NCBI GenBank assembly: GCA_019925095.2
Contig: CM034412.1
Coordinates: forward strand, 14,918,001-14,982,000
Length of the DNA stretch: 64,000 nt
From: Dendrolimus kikuchii
Taxonomy: Eukaryota; Arthropoda; Insecta; Lepidoptera; Lasiocampidae
Direction of reading: 5' to 3'
Below, piece after piece: positions 21,796 through 32,908 of the stretch. The position numbers and the translations under genes are program-made. Numbering within the stretch: position 1 is the first letter of the stretch; each line of letters opens with the position of its first letter. Below the pieces are notes generated by a model that did not search any database, had not been told where the DNA came from, and saw only the letters and a list, made by a program, of their open reading frames with translations.

Positions 21796-22112
21796 ATCCG
21801 TGCAGGAATGGAGAAAGAATACAATTTTATGCGGCCGGGCGGCCTGTCGTAAGAGGCGACCAAACAACCCACAGCCAGGTGGTAGGGCATTTGCCCGACT
21901 GGATGGCTATTACCCCTCGTCTAGAGTATGTCGCCATTACAATCTTGCGTTGTGTTCCGGCATTAGTGACCAGGTTACAGTTTCTCTTAAGAGAGCAGCA
22001 GCGCATTTGTAGCAGCTTTGGTGTTGCAAATGTCCATAGGCGATGGTAACCGCTTTCCATCGAGTGGGCCGTCTGCCTGTCTGCTGAACTCCTGCAGTAA
22101 ACAAAAAAAAAA
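21796..22112 (+). mobile_element. ZR retroposon, full length
   Basis: Begins atccgtgcaggaatgg and ends ctcctgcagtaaacaaaaa. Confidence 0.9.
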
Positions 22113-22199
22113 TGTGCAAGTTTGTATATTTAAATTGTACAGTCCTATCTTTTTTCTGCTTCACCTACATCGTCAGATTAGTTAAGAATTTCTTTTAAA

Positions 22200-22336
22200 C
22201 TAGGTTGCCTGGAAGAGATCGCTTTGAGCGATAAGGCCGCCTGTTGTTTGGCCAAGAAGTAAGTGTAATTATACATTTTGTTTTTGTATTTGTTTATTTT
22301 GGTGAGCAATAAAGTGTTATCTATCTATCTATCTAC
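22200..22336 (+). repeat. LINE 3' tail fragment with (ATCT)n
   Basis: 'ggaagagatcgctttgagcg' ... 'aataaagtgttatctatcta' ends in an (ATCT)n run. A second piece of the same tail is at 42389-42440. The parent LINE was not identified. Confidence 0.6.
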
Positions 22337-22511
22337 ATTTCTGGAAGCTTACTGATATTTAACATGTTTCAGATTTTCAGAGCTAAAAATAAATGACAAA
22401 ATGAACTAAAATTTAAAAAATATAGAATAGAATAGGATATTCTTTATTGCACACAAAAAAATAATACGAGTATACATGAGTTAACAATCGTATAGCTAGT
22501 GCAATCGGCGG

Positions 22512-23637
22512 TAACTCTACGAGGGGGTCGTACGATCCATGGCCCTATACGGGGCCCCGATATGGGCGGAGTCCCTGACGGCCAAGAACGCCGCGTTGCT
22601 GCGACGTCCGCAGCGCGCGCTGGCCGTCAGGGCTATAAGGGGGTATCGTACGATCTCCTTCGAGGCGGCCTCCCTCCTAGCCGGATCCCCACCATAGGAC
22701 CTAGAGGCGCGCGTCCTTGCGGCCGTGTACGATTGGCGTAAGGACGCCCTCAGTCGGGACTTCCGTCCTGCGCCTCGGGAAATCGAGGCTAAAAGGGCGG
22801 AGTTCCGGCAGGATCTCATGGTGGGATGGCGGAACCGACTTGCGCACCCCAGCGCCGGTCATAGGACCATAGAGGCAGTAAGGCCCGTCCTGCCACAATG
22901 GATTGACCGGAGGCACGGCACCCTGACGTTCCGCCAGACGCAGGTACTGACCGGGCACGGATGCTTCGGCCGGGACCTGTGTCAGATAGGGCGTGAGTCG
23001 TCGTCAGGGTGCCAGCACTGCAGCGCCAGCGTCGAGGACACGGCGTTGCACACTTTGCAGGAGTGTCCAGCCTGGGATGGGGAGCGCCGTGTCCTCGGCG
23101 CAAACATCGGACCAGACCTGTCGCTCCCGGCCGTGGTCCAGGCCATGGTCGGGGGCCAACCTGAATGGGACGCCGTCGCCTCCTTTTGCGAGGCCGTCAT
23201 GTCCGCAAAGGAGGCGGCGGAGCGGGAGAGAGAGCGAGCAGCCGCGCTCCTCTCCCGCCGCAATAACCGGTCTCGCGCCGGAGGAATACGGACCTCCGGC
23301 CGCCATGAACGCGCGGCGCGGGTGACGGTCAGGGGAGGCTATAAGGCCGTCACCCGCATCTAAAGCCGCCGAGTAGGGGGCGCGTCAGTGCCCGCGCGCG
23401 CCCCTCTGAATTTGAGTACGGAGAGGCCTGCCCCAGTGCTGGGGTGGGCCCACGCCAGCCGGGGTCGCGGAAGAAAAGCTCACGCATATCCCGTGACCCC
23501 GGCTCATGGCGTCAGGTGGCACCAAGGGGTTTTAGTGGGTATTCCGGCTCCTCTAGCCGGCGAGTCCCACACTCCCCCGCCGAAGTCCTCCCGGCGGGGG
23601 GTCCGCAAACGGATTTCCCCTTGTAAAAAAAAAAAAT
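22512..23637 (+). pseudogene. R1-clade LINE ORF2 C-terminus plus 3' UTR, 5'-truncated
   Basis: One frame runs from about 22515 to TAA at 23361-23363 ('LYEGVVRSMALYGAPIWAES' then on to 'GGYKAVTRI'), broken only by TAG at 22695-22697. It carries the end of the RT connection region and a C-terminal zinc knuckle C-x2-C-x9-H-x4-C (CQHC...HTLQEC, near 23010). That arrangement is typical of R1/TRAS/SART-type LINEs. The basic Arg/Ala/Glu-rich tail and a GC-rich 3' UTR ending in poly(A) at about 23626-23637 also fit. GC content is far above the flanks. RT and endonuclease domains are missing. It does not sit in 28S rDNA here. Confidence 0.88.
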
Positions 23638-23736
23638 TAGCTGTGCCCGCGACGCCGTCCGCGTGGAATTTGTTTTCAAAGCCCCCCCGAATTTGAACCA
23701 TTTTTCATTGCTGCTCCGCTTCTATTGGTCTTAGCG

Positions 23737-23885
23737 TGATGATATATAGCCTATAGCCTTCCTCGATAAATGGGCTATGCAACTCTGAAAGAATTTTTCA
23801 AATCAGACCAGTATTTCCTGAGATTAGCGCGTTTAAACAAACAAACAAAGAAACAAAGTGTTCAGCTTTATATATTAGTATAAGA
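23737..23885 (-). repeat. Common insect interspersed repeat fragment
   Basis: Reverse-complement relative of the 6141 element ('cctgagattagcgcg', 'agctttatatattagtata'). It abuts a + strand relative starting 'tatactaatattataaagcg' at 23896-24030. Confidence 0.55.
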
Positions 23886-24030
23886 TTATAATTATACTAT
23901 ACTAATATTATAAAGCGGTAAAGTTCGTGAGTGTGGATGTTCGGGATAATCTCCGGTACCACTGAGCCGATTTTGAAAATTCTTTCACCAGTAGAAAGTC
24001 ACATTATTCCCGAGTGACATAAACTATATT

Positions 24031-24422
24031 TGAGTGTGAATAATAAGTCAGAAAAGTAATAATGTTTTACGCCCAGCAAAGAGGGCACGGGAACGTCTTT
24101 CAAATGTGTTACAGCTACAGTGACAGTCACGTTCCACGCAAGAATTGCGTACATCCTCGCAAGAGGCACTGCGAGTGCTTTCTGCGTTTATGAATTAATT
24201 AAAGCTTAATTAAACTTTCATATGCTTGCGTGTGTGCGTGAGTGCATGTTTATTTTTAATGCGCCTGTTATATATAACATGATATTTAAAATCCAAACAT
24301 GCATAATTACTCACCCATATACATACAGACATCACACACGTTCTTTTTCTTTGTAATAGATATATAATTCAGCTATAGTCCGTCATTATGTGAAGAGTGG
24401 AATCTTCTGACATAGACTTTTT
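24031..24422. other. No feature recognised
   Basis: Unassigned sequence, no gene seen. Confidence 0.35.
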
Positions 24423-24682
24423 ATCCGTGCAGGAACGGAGAAAGAATACAATTTCCTGCGGCCGGGCGGCCTGTCGTAAGAGGCGACAAAACAACCCACA
24501 GCCAGGTGGTAGGGTATTTTCCCGACTGGATGGCTACCACCCCTGGTCTAGAGTATGCCGCCATAACAACCTTGATTTGAGTTCCGGCATTAATGACCAG
24601 GTTCCAGTCTCTCTTAAGAGAGCAGCAGCGCATTTGTAGTACCTTTGGTGTTGCAAATGTCCATAGGCGAAGGTATCCGCTT
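24423..24682 (+). mobile_element. ZR retroposon, 3'-truncated
   Basis: Full 5' end (atccgtgcaggaacgg). It stops at 'gcgaaggtatccgctta' and lacks the A-tail, so part was lost after insertion. Confidence 0.85.
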
Positions 24683-24859
24683 AACACAGGTATTTCATAC
24701 TTACAAGAAGGTCCCACCACGAAGAAGAATTAATAATGTAACGACAAATATTCTTCAGAAAGAAAGAAAAACTTTATTTGAAGAAATAGCGACGTAATTA
24801 CATTCCTTATACATTATTATACACAGAGAATATTTTGAGAATTTGTATGCCGCATTTTC

Positions 24860-24945
24860 AGCAAGCAAGGTTTGCACTCAGCATATTGCTGTGCCGGAAT
24901 TATATCCGACACAACGCAGATTTTCAGTGCAAACCTTCCTTTTGG
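24860..24945. repeat. Nested hairpin of unknown origin
   Basis: Outer arms aaggtttgcact and agtgcaaacctt pair over 12 bases. Inner arms tgtgccgga and tccgacaca nearly pair. No second copy was seen in the window. Confidence 0.5.
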
Positions 24946-25058
24946 CGTAAGACCAAAACGACCCAATATTGTTAAATAATAATTAATAAAACAAATTTAT
25001 GTAATATTTGATTAGTAAATCAAATAAATACATTTTAATGAAACCAATAATAAAATAC

Positions 25059-25558
25059 TTTTCAACACACTTGCTCATAAAGTGGCTCTATGGTCACCGC
25101 AATTAGGCACAGAATGACACTCATTATCAAACTGTGAGTAAAAAACATTATAACTCACTAGTGAGTTATACTTTTTTTTTTTAAATTTATTGGTTGAGTT
25201 GCTTTGTTCTTAAAAAAGTTTTTATTCAAAAAAAAAAGATCGTGTTCTATAGAACAAATAAATTAATGTTCCTATTGCTTGCTCATTTCATGCAACTTCT
25301 TATTTAAATAGATAATTTTAACTCGTACTTGTTTAACAAATAAAACTTTCACTCATATATAACTTTTTTTATCTACTAAATAAAATGAGTTTTTGTTGTT
25401 ATTTTATTCACAAGTGTGTTGAAAAACGTCGTATGATACACGTGTGTATTGATGATTACCGTCCTCGGCTCTCTTAAGACCCTCGCCTACGGCTCGAGTC
25501 TCAATGGCGCCTCGGCGGTAATCACCAATGTTACACACTAGTACCATAATGTACTATT
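25059..25558 (+). repeat. E500 element, single-copy form
   Basis: 500 bp from ttttcaacacac to gtactatt. Inverted repeat ttttcaacacacttg (25059-25073) / caagtgtgttgaaaa (25411-25425), central palindrome, and the segment B hairpin. Very similar to 58924-59422, which implies recent spread. No clear target duplication could be set. Confidence 0.85.
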
Positions 25559-25587
25559 GTTACTTCAAAATTAATATCAAAAATTTT

Positions 25588-25845
25588 ATCCGTGCAGGAA
25601 CGGAGAAAGAATACAATTTCCTGCGGCCGGGCGGCCTGTCGTAAGAGACGACTTAACAACCCACAGCCAGGTGGTAGGGCATTTGCCCGACTGGATGGCT
25701 ACCACCCCTGGTCTAAAGTATATCGCCAGTTTCCCTTAAGACAGCAGCAGCGCAAAGTTTGGTGTTGCAAATATCCATAGGCGATGGTAACCGCTTTCCA
25801 TCAAGTGGGCCGTCTACCTGTCTACTGATCTCCTGCAATAAAAAA
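25588..25845 (+). mobile_element. ZR retroposon, internal-deletion subfamily
   Basis: Same internal junction 'gtatatcgccagtttccctt' as the 5343 copy, with its own further small deletion near 25754. Confidence 0.85.
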
Positions 25846-26360
25846 TAAAAATAAAATAAAATACTCGTGTAACAACTTGTATCGAATCATCTATTCGAAC
25901 ACAATTCCTAGGGTGATTGCCGAGTATTATCACATCCTATGTGCCACGGTCTTCTATGCATCAATGTCGTAAATGAATACAATAATTCCATTCTACGCTA
26001 ACAAATCTTTGGTAGATAATCCATTGGGCCAATTTCCAATAACCATTTGCGGTGCGGCGGTAGTGGCGGCTTGGCCAAATAGTTTATATGCCACGGGTAG
26101 ACCTTTGGACTGCGCGTCGGTTGATTTGTCACCACGCAACGGTTATTGAGTCATTGAACCGTACGTAGCACTATATAGGACTTGCACAAGACCTTTTCAA
26201 GTGAAACTTCTTTATAAGCGCTGCGCTTTAAAACTCGATGAAACGAAAAACTGACACTATAAATATAATGAGATATAAATTTCATTTCGAGTCGATAAGA
26301 GCGATTATTAAACGTAGGTCCAATTTGGACCGAAATACAACTGATAATAGTATTTTTTAG
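25846..26360. other. No feature recognised
   Basis: Unassigned sequence. No coding or repeat signal that I can support. Confidence 0.4.
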
Positions 26361-26705
26361 ACTTCAAAAACAAAAAGTGTATTATAGTAGTTTTTGAAGT
26401 CGGTTTTTTAAACGAAGTTTTTTTTATTTGTTCCTTTTTAGTGTCTAGCTAAGGATAGACCTACGAAAGGTGCCGCGTGTTTAAAAAATATAGGTCCCAA
26501 GAAACGGGAACGGATATTTTTCATAAAAATATGTTCATAAAATGAAAACTACTGGACCAAACTACGTTAAATTTTTAAGGGACCAAATGGCAACTATTCC
26601 GCATCAAACTAAAGAAGAACCACGTAAATCGGATCATAAATCTCAGCGTAATCGGTGTACATACATACATGTGTCCTCCTTTTCGAAGTCGGTTAAAAAC
26701 AGTGA
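26361..26705. repeat. Interspersed repeat bounded by 'gaagtcggtt' motifs
   Basis: 'tttttgaagtcggtttttt' near 26395 and 'cttttcgaagtcggttaaaaac' split near 26678 bound a segment with 'aaactactggaccaaactac'. The motifs recur in insect genomes as repeat ends (family knowledge). Class not assigned. Confidence 0.45.
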
Positions 26706-26781
26706 AAAATTTAAAGTAATACTTAAGAAGTTTATTTATAATTATAATATGTTGACGAATGTAGGCTAAAGGAATTATATT

Positions 26782-27358
26782 TACGAGGGTGAATCAAAAA
26801 GTTTTTGGAATCAATATTAAAAAGTACAAAATTTTAATCAAAATTATTTTATTTTTGTACATAATCTCCCTCCAATGCAATGTATGTATATATATGTAGA
26901 ATAACGCGTTTCTAACTTAATTATTCCTTGCGAAAAAAAAATGTTTTTCTTGAATATCGAAAAACTCTTCTACGGCAGCCATAATCATTATCGTGAAATT
27001 TAGTTCCACGAATTTCTTCTTTTCATTTTGGAAATAAGTGAAAATCACTTGGAGCTAATTTCGGAGAATATGGTGGTCAAGGAGATTGAAGCCAGCACAG
27101 CGGATTGCGTTGAGTGCAACTTCCGATCGGGAGCGTTATCGTGAAGAAACAACACGCCCAACGAAGTTTACCACGTTTTCCTTTAATCGCTTCACGTACT
27201 TTCGGAATTAAATTTGCTTAATAGGGCCCAGTAATCGTCTGGCGTTTTGGCATGTAATCAATAAAAAGGATTCTTTCACTATCCCAAAACAGCCAGCGGT
27301 AGGAGCAACTCGAAATTTCTTAATGGATGGAGACGATGATCGTTTCCAAGACATGCTT
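26782..27358 (-). pseudogene. Decayed mariner transposase
   Basis: The left end tacgagggtgaatcaaaaag looks like a mariner terminal repeat next to a TA. Minus-strand fragments in shifting frames read 'FIDYMPKRQTITG', 'LHDNAPDRK' and 'YSPKLAPSDFHLFP', the blocks around the catalytic aspartates of mariner (D,D34D) transposases. Several frameshifts and stops make it dead. The N-terminal half and right terminal repeat are missing, cut off where M600 starts. Confidence 0.85.
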
Positions 27359-27370
27359 TAATAATAATAA

Positions 27371-27990
27371 CCCGCAGGGGGGCTTTGTGGCGAAGCCTTA
27401 GGTGAGTAGCGACACCTCGTACCTGACTCCGGGGGCCAAGGCAAGGCCCCCGCCTCCGTGCTTGCCTTAGCTGGCCGGCATGGAGTGGAGATCGCTAGAG
27501 CTAAGACTCAAGCTCCAGGGGTGGAAGTGATAAATGGCCTAACGTCGGAAGTAGCTTCGGTGAACCTGCAGCCCACCTCTCTACACCCCTTAGCCACTCA
27601 CACCCATGTTATCCCTGTCTTTATGGCATTTTTGGGGCCCATGCAGGGAGTGGCGAGTCACCGTCTGCCCATTTTTCCATGTTCCCTGAACATTGCGACG
27701 GGCAGACGCCATAGTCCCCATATTCCCAGACCCCTAGTACCATTAGCAGTTCACCACAATAGCCCGGTACTTTTTGTCCTCATTTCCCACAATAGTCCTA
27801 CACTGGCCGGGGCTTGTCCTTGGCTGCATTGTTATATGGTGTAGACAGGGATAATAGCCGGTCAGTGTCACGCCACATTTACATTAAATTTGTCAAGAGG
27901 CCTCTACGTGTTGGCCTGCCATGGCTCCACGCAAGCCCTCCAAATGTTCGGGTTATTTTTATGGCTCGTGGTCTTGGAAGACATACATTA
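27371..27990 (+). repeat. M600 repeat copy 2
   Basis: Same start (cccgcaggggggctttg) and body as 2336-2960. An open frame of 128 codons at 27458-27844 resembles that of copy 1 but has no known domain. Ends in a (TAA)n-like tract that runs into an S1 fragment. Confidence 0.7.
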
Positions 27991-27999
27991 TAATAATAA

Positions 28000-28146
28000 T
28001 AATCGGCAGAAAATCACACACACTGTATATCCCCAAATTAAGCAAGTTACGCTTGTGTTATGGGTAATATACAACGGACCACTCTGGGGCCGATCCCAGA
28101 CACCCAGACCATAGTAAATAATGGAGAAAATTCCTTTCCGAAATTT
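28000..28146 (-). mobile_element. S1 SINE, 3' half
   Basis: Matches the S1 body and (TTA)n tail in minus orientation. The tRNA-like head is absent. Confidence 0.75.
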
Positions 28147-28255
28147 ATCTTTGTCCCTCTGCCTTTGTCTCTTAGTTTCAAGATCGAAATGGTGGACCCA
28201 CGTTTCATCAGTATCGGTATCGTCAAATAATAAAAATATAGCATAAAGTATAATA

Positions 28256-28440
28256 TTTTTTTTTATTATTGCATGAGGTCAGCACACAGGCAGATGGCCC
28301 ACCTGATGGAAAGCAGTCATCATCGCCTATAGACATTTGTCATACCAAAGGTGTTACAATTGCGCTGCTGTTCTCTAAAGGGAGACTGAAACCTGGCCAC
28401 TGACGCCGGAACACAACTCAAGGTTGTTGTGGCGGCATAC
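28256..28440 (-). mobile_element. ZR retroposon, 5'-truncated
   Basis: Tail at left (tttttttattattgcatgag), ends at 'gcggcatac'. Head to head with the next ZR copy. Confidence 0.8.
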
Positions 28441-28462
28441 GTCCGTACGTCCGTCCGGCATA

Positions 28463-28765
28463 ATCCGTGCAGGAACGGAGAAAGAATACAATTTCCTGCG
28501 GCCGGGCGGCCTGTCGTTAGAGGCGACTTAACAACCCACAGCCAGGTGGTAGGGCATTTCCCCGACTGGATGGCTACCACCCCTGGTCTAAAGTATGTCA
28601 CCATAATAACCTTGACTTTTGTTCCGGCATTAGTGACCAGGTTCCAGTCACCCTTAAGTGTGACGTGAGTAACTGTCGTGTTGCAAATATCCATAGGCGA
28701 TGGTAACCGCTTTCCATCAAGTGGGCCGTCTGCCTGTCTGCTGATCTCCTGCAATAAAAAAAAAA
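28463..28765 (+). mobile_element. ZR retroposon, full length
   Basis: atccgtgcaggaacgg to ctcctgcaataaaaaaaaa, with a local rearrangement 'cacccttaagtgtgacgtga' near 28655. A short inverted ZR scrap follows at 28766-28804. Confidence 0.85.
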
Positions 28766-28831
28766 CTCTACACCAGGGGTGGTAGCCATTCAGACGGACA
28801 AATGGAATGTCAAAATAAAAATGTGAAAATA

Positions 28832-29070
28832 TCAGGGGGGATAATTCGGACGAGGATATTCCGAAAATGTAATTTTTAGATTTTTTGTCTGTCTGTTCAT
28901 CTTTCTGGATGTTTCGGCTAATCTCTAAAACGGTTGGACCGATTTTGACGGGACTTTCACGGGCAGATAGCTGATGTTATAAGGAGTAACGTATGCAATT
29001 TTTTTAGGGTTCCGCGAAAACAACACGACGCGAGCGAAGTCGCGGACACAGCTACTTCTAAATAAACATT
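28832..29070 (+). repeat. Family I repeat
   Basis: 'ttgacgggactttcacgggc' and 'gcgaagtcgcggacacagct' match the copy at 51836-52270. Non-coding. Confidence 0.6.
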
Positions 29071-29097
29071 TTTTTCTTTCTTTCTTCTTTATTTATT

Positions 29098-29341
29098 GAC
29101 GGCCTCTGTGGTTGAGCGGGCTAAGCCTTTACCGGCCTACCTCACTGCAACGCAGAGGCTCCGGGTTTGATTCCTGGTATAGTAAATTTCGGAAACGTAT
29201 TTTCTCCGTTATTTACTATGGTCTGAGTGTCTGGGATCGGCCCCAGAGTAGTCCGTTGTATATTACCCATAACACAAGCATAACTTGCTTAATTTGGGGA
29301 TATACAATATGTGTGTTTGTCTGCCGATTATTATTATTATA
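29098..29341 (+). mobile_element. S1 tRNA-derived SINE, full length
   Basis: Head with tggttgagcggg and a B box changed to ggtttgattcc, body and (TTA)n tail. Confidence 0.88.
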
Positions 29342-29429
29342 TTTCAAACTATGAGCATTTTTAATTTATGCGAGGGACGTCCCAAACAATAGCTAGTTTA
29401 GTAGGTATATAGATACATTAATAAACACT

Positions 29430-29640
29430 AATGGTCGCCCGTGTCGAAATTAGACCATAATAGTTAATTTAAATTATAAGTTTGAACATTAAGGTTCTGT
29501 TGTCAAAGACTATGCATCTATAATCACAGATTTCGCCAAGGCTACACTGTTAATTTGACTTTAGCAATAAACAAAAGAGTATATATGCGTGTGTCTGTCA
29601 AATAGATGGTAGTGTGTGTAATATTTTTTTATTGATTTGG
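29430..29640 (+). repeat. Unclassified repeat, also at 53243-53457
   Basis: 'aaggttctgttgtcaaagac' ... 'gatttcgccaaggct' ... 'caaaagagtatatatg' are shared with 53243-53457 and end at the same point (attgattt). Non-coding. Confidence 0.7.
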
Positions 29641-30030
29641 ATGTGAAGCATGGACAATGACACAAAGAGATCGCGATAGATTAGAAGCATTCGAAATGTG
29701 GTGTTGGAGACGCATGAAGAGAATAAGTTGGAAAGAAAAGAAGACGAATGAAGAAGTACTGGATATGGTAAACGGGAAACGCACAATTTTAAAAACTCTG
29801 GAGGAAAGAAGGGGGAGGATGTTTGGCCATTTGTTACGACACGACACCTTCTTATGCACGTTAATCGAAGGTAAATTGGAAGCAAGGAGAGGGAAGGGAA
29901 GACCAAGGCGAGCATACATGGATCAAATAAAAGAAAAAGTGGGTGTCGTGTCTTACATAGAAGTAAAACAACTGGCCCATAATAGAGAAGATTGGAGGAG
30001 GCTCCACCGACAAGAGCATAGCTCTTAAAT
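29641..30030 (+). pseudogene. RTE-like LINE ORF2 C-terminus, 5'-truncated
   Basis: The frame to TAA at about 30026 includes 'EAFEMWCWRRMKRISWKEK', 'RRGRMFGHLLRHD' and 'GKGRPRRAYMDQI'. These are C-terminal blocks of insect endonuclease-reverse transcriptase LINEs (W..R.MLRISW..., ..FGH..R.D, GRGRPR..W.D.I). The first ~125 codons of this part are open. RT and endonuclease are missing. The tail is gatagatag-like. Confidence 0.85.
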
Positions 30031-30040
30031 GATAGATAGA

Positions 30041-30263
30041 ACAAACACACACATTGTATATCCCCAAATTAAGCAAGTTACGCTTGTGTTATGGGTAATA
30101 TACAACGGACTAATCTGGGGCCGATCCCAGACACTCAGACCATAGTAAATAACGGAGAAAATACGTTCCCGAAATTTACTATACCAGGAATCGAACCCGG
30201 AGCCTCTGCGTTGCAGTGAGGTAGGCCGGCAAAGGCTTAGCCCGCTCAACTACAGAGGCCGTC
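30041..30263 (-). mobile_element. S1 tRNA-derived SINE, full length
   Basis: Reverse orientation: B box complement ggaatcgaacc and A box complement cccgctcaactaca are clear. Lies directly after the LINE tail. Confidence 0.88.
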
Positions 30264-30542
30264 AAATTTCATACTCCTTCGTCCGCGCAATCTTCGGTAC
30301 AAAGTTTTTTGCTGTGTTTTTGCGTCACTTATAAATATATAGATGTATAAACGAACATATATGGATATTAAATGTTTAAACGGCCTAATTACATGTCTTC
30401 CCTGTCGCAATTAACCCGAGTGAATGCAAGATAATGTTGCAATAGATTAGATAGGCAGCGGGTCAAGGTTTCAGGTTGAGTATGAGACAAAACAAACCAA
30501 CAAACGTACTGTTACGTAACTTATAATGATATACTTCGCTAC

Positions 30543-30640
30543 TAACACGTGGTAGCTTAATGGTTAACGCACTAGTGTCTCAGACGAAAAAGACGCGCGT
30601 TCTAAGCCCGGTCAAAAACGAATGCAACTCTTAGACTTTT
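30543..30640 (+). mobile_element. S2 SINE, tRNA-like head fragment
   Basis: 'cgtggtagcttaatggttaacgc' region with a decayed B box (cgttctaagcc). Resembles the S2 head at 58531. Not a functional tRNA: no acceptor stem pairing and a broken B box. Confidence 0.6.
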
Positions 30641-30660
30641 TTTTTATGGAAAGAATATAT

Positions 30661-30954
30661 TTTTTTTTAATTGCAGGAGATCAGCAGACAGGCAGACGGC
30701 CCACTTGATGGAAAGCGGTTACCATCGCCTATGGACATTTGCAACAAATGCGCTGCTGCTCTTTTAAGGGAGATTGGAACCTGGTCATTAATGCCGGAAC
30801 ACAACTCAAGGTTGTTATGGCGACATACTTTAGACCAGGGGTGGTAGCCATCCAGTCAGGCAAATGCCCACCTGGCTGTGGGTTGTTAAGTCGCCTCTTA
30901 CAACAGGCCGCCCGGCCGCAGAAAATTGTATTCTTTCTCCGTTCCTGCACGGAT
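30661..30954 (-). mobile_element. ZR retroposon, near full length
   Basis: ttttttttaattgcaggag to the complement of atccgtgcaggaacgg. Two short internal gaps. Confidence 0.88.
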
Positions 30955-31100
30955 GATTCAGGACAAATTATATAAATACAGTATAATTGCTAACAAATGT
31001 AAAAACTAGAGTAATATAATTTTGACCCAAAAGAGGCATCGGTCTCAGCATAATGCCGGTCGGTTAAAACCAGCGCTGATCTTCCGCTGTGCGCTTGAAG

Positions 31101-31526
31101 TATCGTAACTAGCTGATCCGGCAAACTTCGTACCGCCTGAGAATCAATAATTAAAAAACCTGAATGATAATTGCAGAATGTTTCAACTTTAGTAAAAAAT
31201 GTGGTCAAAACTTAACCGGAACGAACATCAAACGTTTGACATTCAAAACCAAAAAAATGAAAAAAAAATCTTCACTTTTAAATTTCATTTGATTTCTGAA
31301 CGACTTTTAAATTTAATTGATTTCTAAACGACGGCACTAACATCAAATGTTTGACAGGTAGGAATAGTTTCAAGTTTCTGTTGTTTTTACTATATTCCAA
31401 GCATTTTTTTTATATTTACTCACCTTTTAAACCTTCCCTGGACTTAACACAAATAATTCAAAACCAAAATTAGCGAAATCAGTCCAGCCGTTCTCGAGTT
31501 TTAGCGAGACTAACGAACAGTAATTG

Positions 31527-31565
<39 letters not shown>
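31101..31565 (+). repeat. Family G repeat with (TA)n tail
   Basis: 'ctagctgatccggcaaactt' to 'gccgttctcgagttttagcg' and a (TA)n run at about 31531-31565. Contains an extra local stretch around 31165-31215. Confidence 0.7.
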
Positions 31566-31566
<1 letters not shown>

Positions 31567-31745
31567 TAGCTGTCCCGGCAGACGTTGTTCTGCCCTGAAG
31601 ATATAAAATTTAGAACCCGATTGCAGCGCCACCTACCGGGTCCAATTGTGAATCTAAACCATCCTCGAATCCACTTGAACACACACAAAAAAATTCACTC
31701 AAATCGGTCCAGCTGTTTAGGAGAAGTTCACTGTCAACACACGTA
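31566..31745 (+). repeat. Family H repeat
   Basis: 'ctagctgtcccggcagacgt' start and 'gcgccacctaccgggtcc'. Directly follows the (TA)n of family G. Confidence 0.65.
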
Positions 31746-31916
31746 CAGAAGAATTATATACATAAAGATATACACACATACATATATAGTACATACACAA
31801 TATTTATAGCTACAATACAGCAAACAAACTCACAGCCCATTTGATGCAAAGCGGTTACCGCCTTCCAAAACTGAGAAACCGGTTAAGGAAGTCGAACTGG
31901 TTTCTCTTCGGTTTTG

Positions 31917-32890
31917 TTTTAATTGCCTGAAGTAGGTAAACAGGCAGACGGCCCACCTGATGGAAAGTGGTTACCGTCGCCTATAGACGTTTGCAACAGC
32001 AGAGGTGTCGCCATCGCGTTACCGACCTCTAAGAAATTTTATAATGCCCTTCTTAAAAAACCCCATATCATAACGCAAGGAAAAAGCCGTGGCTGGAAGT
32101 TTCTTCCAGACCATCATTTTACGCAGAAAGTTCTAGAGAACCATTGCGTAGTTGAGCATGGGAGCTCTAGGAAATGGGGGTGAACATCCCGTCTTTGGCG
32201 AGCCCTGCGGTTGTAGAAGTGAGGCGTTGGCACCATATCAAACAATTCCTTCGAACACTCCCCGTTATACAGGTGGTAGAATACGCAGAGGGACGCGAAG
32301 TCTCTCCGAAGGCTATGCGTTTCTAAGCCGCCTGTTAGTATGGGATCGTCGATGATGCGAACGGCTTGACGTTGAGTACATACATACATAACTTCACGCC
32401 AGTTCCCTTGCGGGGTAGGCACGAACAACAGAGCGCCATTTAGGCCCATTCTTACACACCTCACTTGCTTCTTTGACATTCATAACTCTTGTCATGCACG
32501 CTCGTTTGTTCTTAAGGCTCCTGACATCACCCTCCGCTAGTACACGATCAATTTGATCATGGAAGGTGTGTCGTGGCCTTCCACGACTTCTGCATCCATC
32601 CACTTTTGCATTGACGTTGAGTACTGTCCCATAAGTGTGAGCATTACTCCATGTGCGACCTCGCCTGGGATTTATAAAGCACAAGTCTTTGCCACGGAGA
32701 CAAATACTGCTTAGACCTGTTTAGCACTCCCAGATTCTTGGAGACAAGTGTTGTTTTGCCTTCAAGGTGGCCCCTGAACTGTACATCGTTTGCAATGTCA
32801 ACACCAAGGAGTCCTTGTACTGTTAAAGGTGGTAAGGGGTGTTGCTTGGAACTGAAGTACATTAGGATTTCCTTGCTATCGTGCAATTTT
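31917..32890 (-). pseudogene. CR1/Jockey-like LINE ORF2 3' end with its 3' UTR
   Basis: Minus-strand frames give 'LGVDIANDVQFRGHLEGK', 'LGVLNRSKQYLSPWQRLVLY' and 'ARSHME' (32644-32886), then 'AVRIIDDPILTGGLETHSLR' and 'DFASLCVFYHLYNGECS'. These are the C-terminal RT/thumb blocks of CR1/Jockey-type LINEs. The 3' UTR (31917-32030, minus) reads gttgcaaacgtctataggcg...ccatcaggtgggccgtctgc, closely matching the last ~75 bases of ZR. An LT insertion splits it at 32380-32610. No catalytic domain remains. Confidence 0.85.
32380..32610 (-). mobile_element. LT LINE 3' end nested in CR1-like LINE
   Basis: Exact 14-bp duplication ttgacgttgagtac (32366-32379 and 32611-32624). Removing the insert rejoins the CR1-like sequence. 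Confidence 0.9.
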
Positions 32891-32908
32891 TTTATTTACT
32901 TATTTATT

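Noticed and set aside
30543..30610. Possible tRNA gene
   Set aside because: A/B-box-like motifs are present, but the B box is broken and no cloverleaf stems pair. It is an S2 SINE head.
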